Positions 60,579 through 64,000 of a DNA stretch of 64,000 nt are shown here, one piece after another (position 1 is the stretch's first letter; each line of letters opens with the position of its first letter). The stretch spans positions 1,240,001 through 1,304,000 of the forward strand of contig NZ_JBDFMM010000001.1 of assembly GCF_047238265.1 (NCBI RefSeq), read 5' to 3'. The stretch is from Paenibacillus_F sp047238265. Its GTDB lineage: Bacteria; Bacillota; Bacilli; Paenibacillales; NBRC-103111. The notes below the pieces were generated by a model, which saw only the letters and a list, made by a program, of their open reading frames with translations, was not told where the DNA came from and did no database searches. Position numbers and translations under genes: made by a program.

Positions 60579-61148
60579 ATGTGGATTTACGAGAAAAAAC
60601 TGCAGTATCCGGTTCGTGTAAGCAAATGCGATCCGCACATGGCCAAACTTCTGATGGAGCAGTACGGGGGTGCGGACGGGGAGCTGTCTGCCGCGCTGCG
60701 CTACTTGAACCAGCGTTACACCATTCCGGGCAAAGTGATCGGGGTACTGAATGATATCGGGACCGAAGAATTCGCTCACCTTGAAATGATTGCCACGATG
60801 ATCTACAAGCTGACGAAAGATGCGACTCCCGAACAGCTTAAAGCGGCGGGATTGGGCGAGTATTACGTCAATCACGATTCCGCTTTGTATTACCAAAACG
60901 CGTCGGGTGTGCCGTGGACGGCGTCTTACATTCAAGCGAAGGGCGATCCGATCGCCGACCTGTATGAAGATATCGCGGCGGAAGAAAAGGCCCGCGCCAC
61001 CTATCAGTGGCTCATTGATCTGACGGATGACGTCGATCTTCAGGATGGCCTGAAATTTCTGCGCGAACGGGAAGTCGTCCACTCGATGCGATTCCGCGAA
61101 GCGGTGGAAATACTTAAAGACGAAAGGGCCGCCCAGAAAATTTTCTAG
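60579..61148 (+). CDS. cotJC: spore coat manganese-catalase-like protein CotJC
   Basis: 189 residues. MWIYEKKLQYPVRVSKCDP, a ferritin-like helical bundle with metal ligands in DGELSAALRYLNQRY, IGTEEFAHLEMI, AAEEKARATYQWLI and REREVVHSMRF. Non-haem manganese catalase family; sits in the spore coat. Third gene of cotJABC. Confidence 0.95.
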   Translation: MWIYEKKLQYPVRVSKCDPHMAKLLMEQYGGADGELSAALRYLNQRYTIPGKVIGVLNDIGTEEFAHLEMIATMIYKLTKDATPEQLKAAGLGEYYVNHDSALYYQNASGVPWTASYIQAKGDPIADLYEDIAAEEKARATYQWLIDLTDDVDLQDGLKFLREREVVHSMRFREAVEILKDERAAQKIF

Positions 61149-61159
61149 CGGACCGGGCA

Positions 61160-61186
61160 AAAAGACGGGGAAACCCGTCTTTTTTC
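61160..61186 (+). terminator. terminator of cotJABC
   Basis: AGACGGG (61163-61169) pairs with CCCGTCT (61174-61180) around GAAA, followed by six Ts. Confidence 0.9.
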
Positions 61187-61525
61187 AGGAATTTTACGGG
61201 AGTTTGGTACGCGGATTTTCGAGTGATATGGAAAAATTGAATAAGATTACTAAATTTACCGGAACATTTCCCCTGCTGAAGGTGTCTTACTTATATATAA
61301 GTGACATATAAACCGATCTTTTTAAACGATGATACTGTCTCAGAGCCGGTTATTAGAAGAAGAAAATAGGCAAGAATTATGTCGCACCTACGAAAAATCG
61401 TAAAAAATTCGTCTGTTTTCCGGAATAAAATACCACATTTTACCTATAAGTATGATAAACTGGAATAAGTTATTTAGTAATTAGGAATCAAACCTAGATT
61501 TTGGAAGTATGAGGAGGCTGCTATT
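61187..61525. other. intergenic AT-rich region
   Basis: About 340 bases with no supported gene. AT-rich stretches such as TATGATAAAC (near 61451) may hold the promoter for the gene at 61526. I see no repeat or RNA structure of note. Confidence 0.45.
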
Positions 61526-61747
61526 ATGGGGATCACTTTAAGTCTGCTGATCGGCATGCTAGTTCTATTAGCGGCATCATTAGGACTGCGAAAACCGAAA
61601 GAATTCGACCGGTCCGATAACGTGCCGTTTCGTCCTTTCGATGATATTTACGAAGGGAAAAGGAGTCCGACTGTGGAATCGGCACAAAGCAAAGCAGTCA
61701 TAAAAATAGAAGAAAAACCGAGAGAGAACAAACGAATCGCCAAATAA
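61526..61747 (+). CDS. small membrane protein
   Basis: 73 residues from ATG 61526 with GAGGAGG upstream. One N-terminal transmembrane helix (ITLSLLIGMLVLLAASLGLR) and a charged cytoplasmic tail ending in Lys/Arg. No family recognised. Monocistronic. Confidence 0.6.
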   Translation: MGITLSLLIGMLVLLAASLGLRKPKEFDRSDNVPFRPFDDIYEGKRSPTVESAQSKAVIKIEEKPRENKRIAK

Positions 61748-62039
61748 ATTTCCTCTGGTGGGATGAATTACCTGCCGGAAAGGTGAATAAACGGCGTCTT
61801 TTCTGAGAAACTGATGAGAATTACATAAGGGTATGATGAGTAAGGCGTTAATTTTGCGCTCTGCGTTATTGCAAGTGTTAAAGGCAAGAAAGGTATCGAT
61901 AGGCTTGTTGGAACAGCTTATTGCTCCGGATTAATCGGCGGATTAAAAAAATGAAAAATGTGTTTTTTGCCAATTTGTGTGTGTTTGTTTCTAAAGATGT
62001 ATGTGATAGCTTGTGTAGAGAGCCGAAACTTCTTCCTTT

Positions 62040-62200
62040 TCCCGGATTTTCCAGGAGGGGGATGAGGTGCGGGGGATGATTCATTTCGGAACCGTACTTG
62101 TATGACGCGGCGTCCGATAGGGGTGAATCGCTGGCAGCAGCGTGGGCGACTTCTCAGTCCGAACCCGACAACTAACCTCGTAGGCAATACCGAGAAGGAG
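62040..62200 (+). ncRNA. ydaO/yuaA c-di-AMP riboswitch
   Basis: The conserved segments of this riboswitch are present in order: CGGGGGAT (62070 region), GGGGTGAATC (62120-62129), CCGAACCCG (62159-62167) and ACTAACCTCGTAGGC (62171-62185). CTTCTC (62150-62155) can pair with GAGAAG (62192-62197), covering the ribosome site of the gene at 62213, so translational control is possible. Members of this class often precede cell-wall hydrolases with 3D domains, as here. Confidence 0.82.
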
Positions 62201-62212
62201 CGTACATCAACT

Positions 62213-63166
62213 ATGGCTTTAAAGCATCATTGGAAAAAAACTTGCGCTACTCTGCTGCTGGGTGCAGTGGTGGCGGTCTCTTCCGCATTCCAGTCCCAGG
62301 CGGCTGAAACGGAAGCGGCTAAAAACGACGGCCTGTTGTATTGGAAACTGGCCAAATCTTATCAGGAACTTGCAGTCGGTCTTACCGATACCGGCGGACA
62401 AGCAGCCGATTCGGAACTTCCCCAACCCTTCCTGACACCGGAAAATCAAATTCTAGTATTATCCGAACCGAATTCCATGTGGAATTTCGCTTCCCAAATG
62501 AGTATGGACGTTCTTGATCTTTTATCGTTGAATCCTGAGGCGGATCCGCTGAATCTGCCGGCAGGAAGCGAGCTCAAAATTGCGGGTGAAGCCGCCCCCG
62601 AACAGCTAAAAGCTTTAAATGCGACGGTAAAAAAACCGCCGCAAGCTCAGCTTGCATCAGCCGTGCCAAGCCGGACGGACGCCATAAAACCTTCGGAGGC
62701 ACTCCAAAAGAACGGCAAGCCGCAGGCTTCCGAGCCAAAGAAATCTACAGAGAAGAAAGCCGTTAAGAAGCCGGCCGCCAAAGCCGCATCGGCTGCCGCA
62801 AAATCAGGCCAGACGCTGACAACGGCTGCGGGCAAGCAGGTACAATACAAAAAAGTGCTGAACATCAAGGCATCCGCTTATTCCGCGGACCCGAGCGAGA
62901 ACGGCGGATATGCCGGAATCGATTACTACGGCAACAAACTGACCGTCGGTACGATCGCGGTTGATCCGAAAGTGATTCCTCTGGGCTCCACCGTCTATGT
63001 GACGGGTTACGCTTTCCCGGGTCTTCCGGCCAAGGGGATGATCGCCAAAGCGACGGATATCGGCGGCGCGATCAAAGGCAGCCGGATCGATATTTTTGTT
63101 CCGGGTTCCAAAGAGAAAGTAAATAACTTTGGCTACCAAAGTGTGAAAGTATACATTCTTAAATAA
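62213..63166 (+). CDS. secreted 3D-domain cell-wall protein
   Basis: 317 residues from ATG 62213 (GAGAAGGAG upstream). Signal peptide (KKTCATLLLGAVVAVSSAFQ), a LysM-like middle (VLSEPNSMWNFASQMSMDVL, LLSLNPEADPLNLPAGSEL), a Lys/Ala linker and a C-terminal 3D domain with the three Asp (AYSADPSENGG, IAVDPKVIPLGS, TDIGGAIKGSRIDIFV), as in Rpf/MltA-like lytic proteins. Controlled by the c-di-AMP riboswitch upstream, so probably a wall-remodelling enzyme tied to turgor. Confidence 0.88.
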   Translation: MALKHHWKKTCATLLLGAVVAVSSAFQSQAAETEAAKNDGLLYWKLAKSYQELAVGLTDTGGQAADSELPQPFLTPENQILVLSEPNSMWNFASQMSMDVLDLLSLNPEADPLNLPAGSELKIAGEAAPEQLKALNATVKKPPQAQLASAVPSRTDAIKPSEALQKNGKPQASEPKKSTEKKAVKKPAAKAASAAAKSGQTLTTAAGKQVQYKKVLNIKASAYSADPSENGGYAGIDYYGNKLTVGTIAVDPKVIPLGSTVYVTGYAFPGLPAKGMIAKATDIGGAIKGSRIDIFVPGSKEKVNNFGYQSVKVYILK

Positions 63167-63181
63167 CAGAGCCGAAAAGAA

Positions 63182-63206
63182 GGCGGGAGCGGATGCTCCC
63201 GTCTTT
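63182..63206 (+). terminator. Rho-independent terminator
   Basis: GGGAGC (63185-63190) pairs with GCTCCC (63195-63200), followed by GTCTTTTT. Confidence 0.75.
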
Positions 63207-63213
63207 TTGCGCG

Positions 63214-64000
63214 TTAAAGATCTTTCGATATTCCCATCAGATCCGGAACCGTGACCAGTTTATAGCCGCTCGATTTCAAGGAACGGATCAGATCGGGGAG
63301 GGCCGAAACCGTACCGCTGAGATCGTGCTTGTCGTTTCCTCCCGCGCTGTGCTGCAGAATGATCGAACCGGCCCGGGCATTATCCACGATGTTATGATAC
63401 ACCTGCTTGCCCGACAATCCCTTCCAGTCCAGGGAATCCACGTCCCAGTTTATTACCAGCAGGCGGTGGTCAGACATCCAGCGAACCTGCTCTTCATTGA
63501 TGGCTCCGTAAGGAGGCCGCACCAGCCGCGGCGTATAGCCGGCCAACTGTTTGATAATGTCTTGGGTGCGCATAATTTGCGAAGAAAACTCCGAGGCGGT
63601 CAGTTTGGGCATAAAAGGATGACTGTACGAGTGGTTTCCCACAACATGTCCTTCCCGTACCATCCGGCCGATCATCTCGGGGTGTGCCCGAGCACGGCTC
63701 CCGATTACAAAGAAAGTAGCTTTTACTTGATTCTTTTTCAAAATATCCAGCACTTGCGGCGTGTATTTGAGATCGGGCCCGTCATCGAACGTGAGCGCGA
63801 TTTTTTTTCCTTGGGAAGTTCCTCTCATCCGGAAAACCGTCGGGTATTTATGATGAATCTCGGCTAAACTCAGCTTGCGCTGCTCCGATTTCCGGAGAGT
63901 ACCCGTCTGATGATGTTTTTGGACGGGGACGTCTTTCTTTTTCGGCTCCGGTGTGGGAGCGGCTGTTTTTTTAACTTTTTTAGCCGGTAAAGAAGGTAAA
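63214..64000 (-). CDS. polysaccharide deacetylase (NodB family), 5' end outside the window
   Basis: At least 262 residues, open to the right edge. NodB motifs: ALTFDDGPDLKYTP (metal Asp), GNHSYSHPFMP, and VRPPYGAINEEQ, with WDVDSLDWKG and ILQHSAGG near the end. The visible N-terminal part is a Lys/Pro/Thr-rich linker (KKVKKTAAPTPEPKKKD), suggesting a secreted or membrane-anchored enzyme. It probably deacetylates peptidoglycan or another N-acetylglucosamine polymer. Confidence 0.88.
   Translation of the reverse strand, partial: LPSLPAKKVKKTAAPTPEPKKKDVPVQKHHQTGTLRKSEQRKLSLAEIHHKYPTVFRMRGTSQGKKIALTFDDGPDLKYTPQVLDILKKNQVKATFFVIGSRARAHPEMIGRMVREGHVVGNHSYSHPFMPKLTASEFSSQIMRTQDIIKQLAGYTPRLVRPPYGAINEEQVRWMSDHRLLVINWDVDSLDWKGLSGKQVYHNIVDNARAGSIILQHSAGGNDKHDLSGTVSALPDLIRSLKSSGYKLVTVPDLMGISKDL

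Overview
The window comes from a spore-forming member of the Firmicutes, most likely Paenibacillus or a close relative. It carries a cotJABC spore-coat operon, ytvI, a YfkAB radical SAM gene, a sufCDSUB operon, a ydaO/yuaA-type c-di-AMP riboswitch, and Gram-positive Shine-Dalgarno sequences before nearly every gene. Two parts differ in character. Bases 1 to about 27.6 kb are the right-hand part of a prophage, AT-richer than the rest. From about 27.6 kb to the end is host chromosome. | PROPHAGE. From the left come small early/middle genes: a DpdA-like 7-deazaguanine transglycosylase homologue, a zinc finger, YopX, a DUF1064 nuclease-like protein, a coiled-coil protein, and a sigma-like late activator. 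Next are packaging and head genes (small and large terminase, portal, scaffold, N4-gp56-type major capsid protein). Then a short-tail (podovirus-like) set: adaptor, pectate-lyase-fold tailspike, a 470-residue hub resembling P22 gp10, and a tail fibre. A 3.5-kb cassette (about 15.9-19.5 kb) interrupts the late genes. It holds a secreted copper-amine-oxidase-N-domain protein, two divergent XRE regulators around a 19-bp perfect inverted repeat, an intergenic region of nested inverted repeats, an antirepressor-like protein, and a type I toxin with a convergent RNA. Two large internal virion proteins follow, one with a peptidoglycan hydrolase domain and one of 1321 residues with an LPD38-like region, then holin, amidase endolysin and an SOS-boxed HTH/YolD pair. 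The right prophage end appears to lie inside a host hxlR gene, which is truncated. No integrase is in view, so the left end is outside the window. | HOST. Genes in order: truncated hxlR, aldo/keto reductase, MFS efflux pump with divergent TetR, methionine salvage mtnKA, dps, DUF1802, Fe-S assembly sufCDSUB behind a Fur/PerR-like box, DUF2512, HD-GYP, moeB-like and fused moaD-moaE molybdopterin genes, yunD-like phosphoesterase, uppP, a second HD-GYP, an MMPL pump, yfkAB, a CNNM/CorC-type membrane protein, ytvI, a GH84 glycosidase, cotJABC, a riboswitch-controlled 3D-domain cell-wall protein, and a polysaccharide deacetylase running off the right edge. | MAIN ANOMALY. Four reading-frame breaks, in a coiled-coil gene, portal, capsid and host sufD, all fall on the same hexamer CAGACT. 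Each is repaired by reading CAGCT. In sufD this restores a normal C-terminus and a 4-base overlap with sufS. The hexamer lies in different codon phases, so a DNA-level or sequencing-level cause is more likely than translational recoding. A fifth break, in an internal virion protein, sits on a textbook -1 slippery heptamer.
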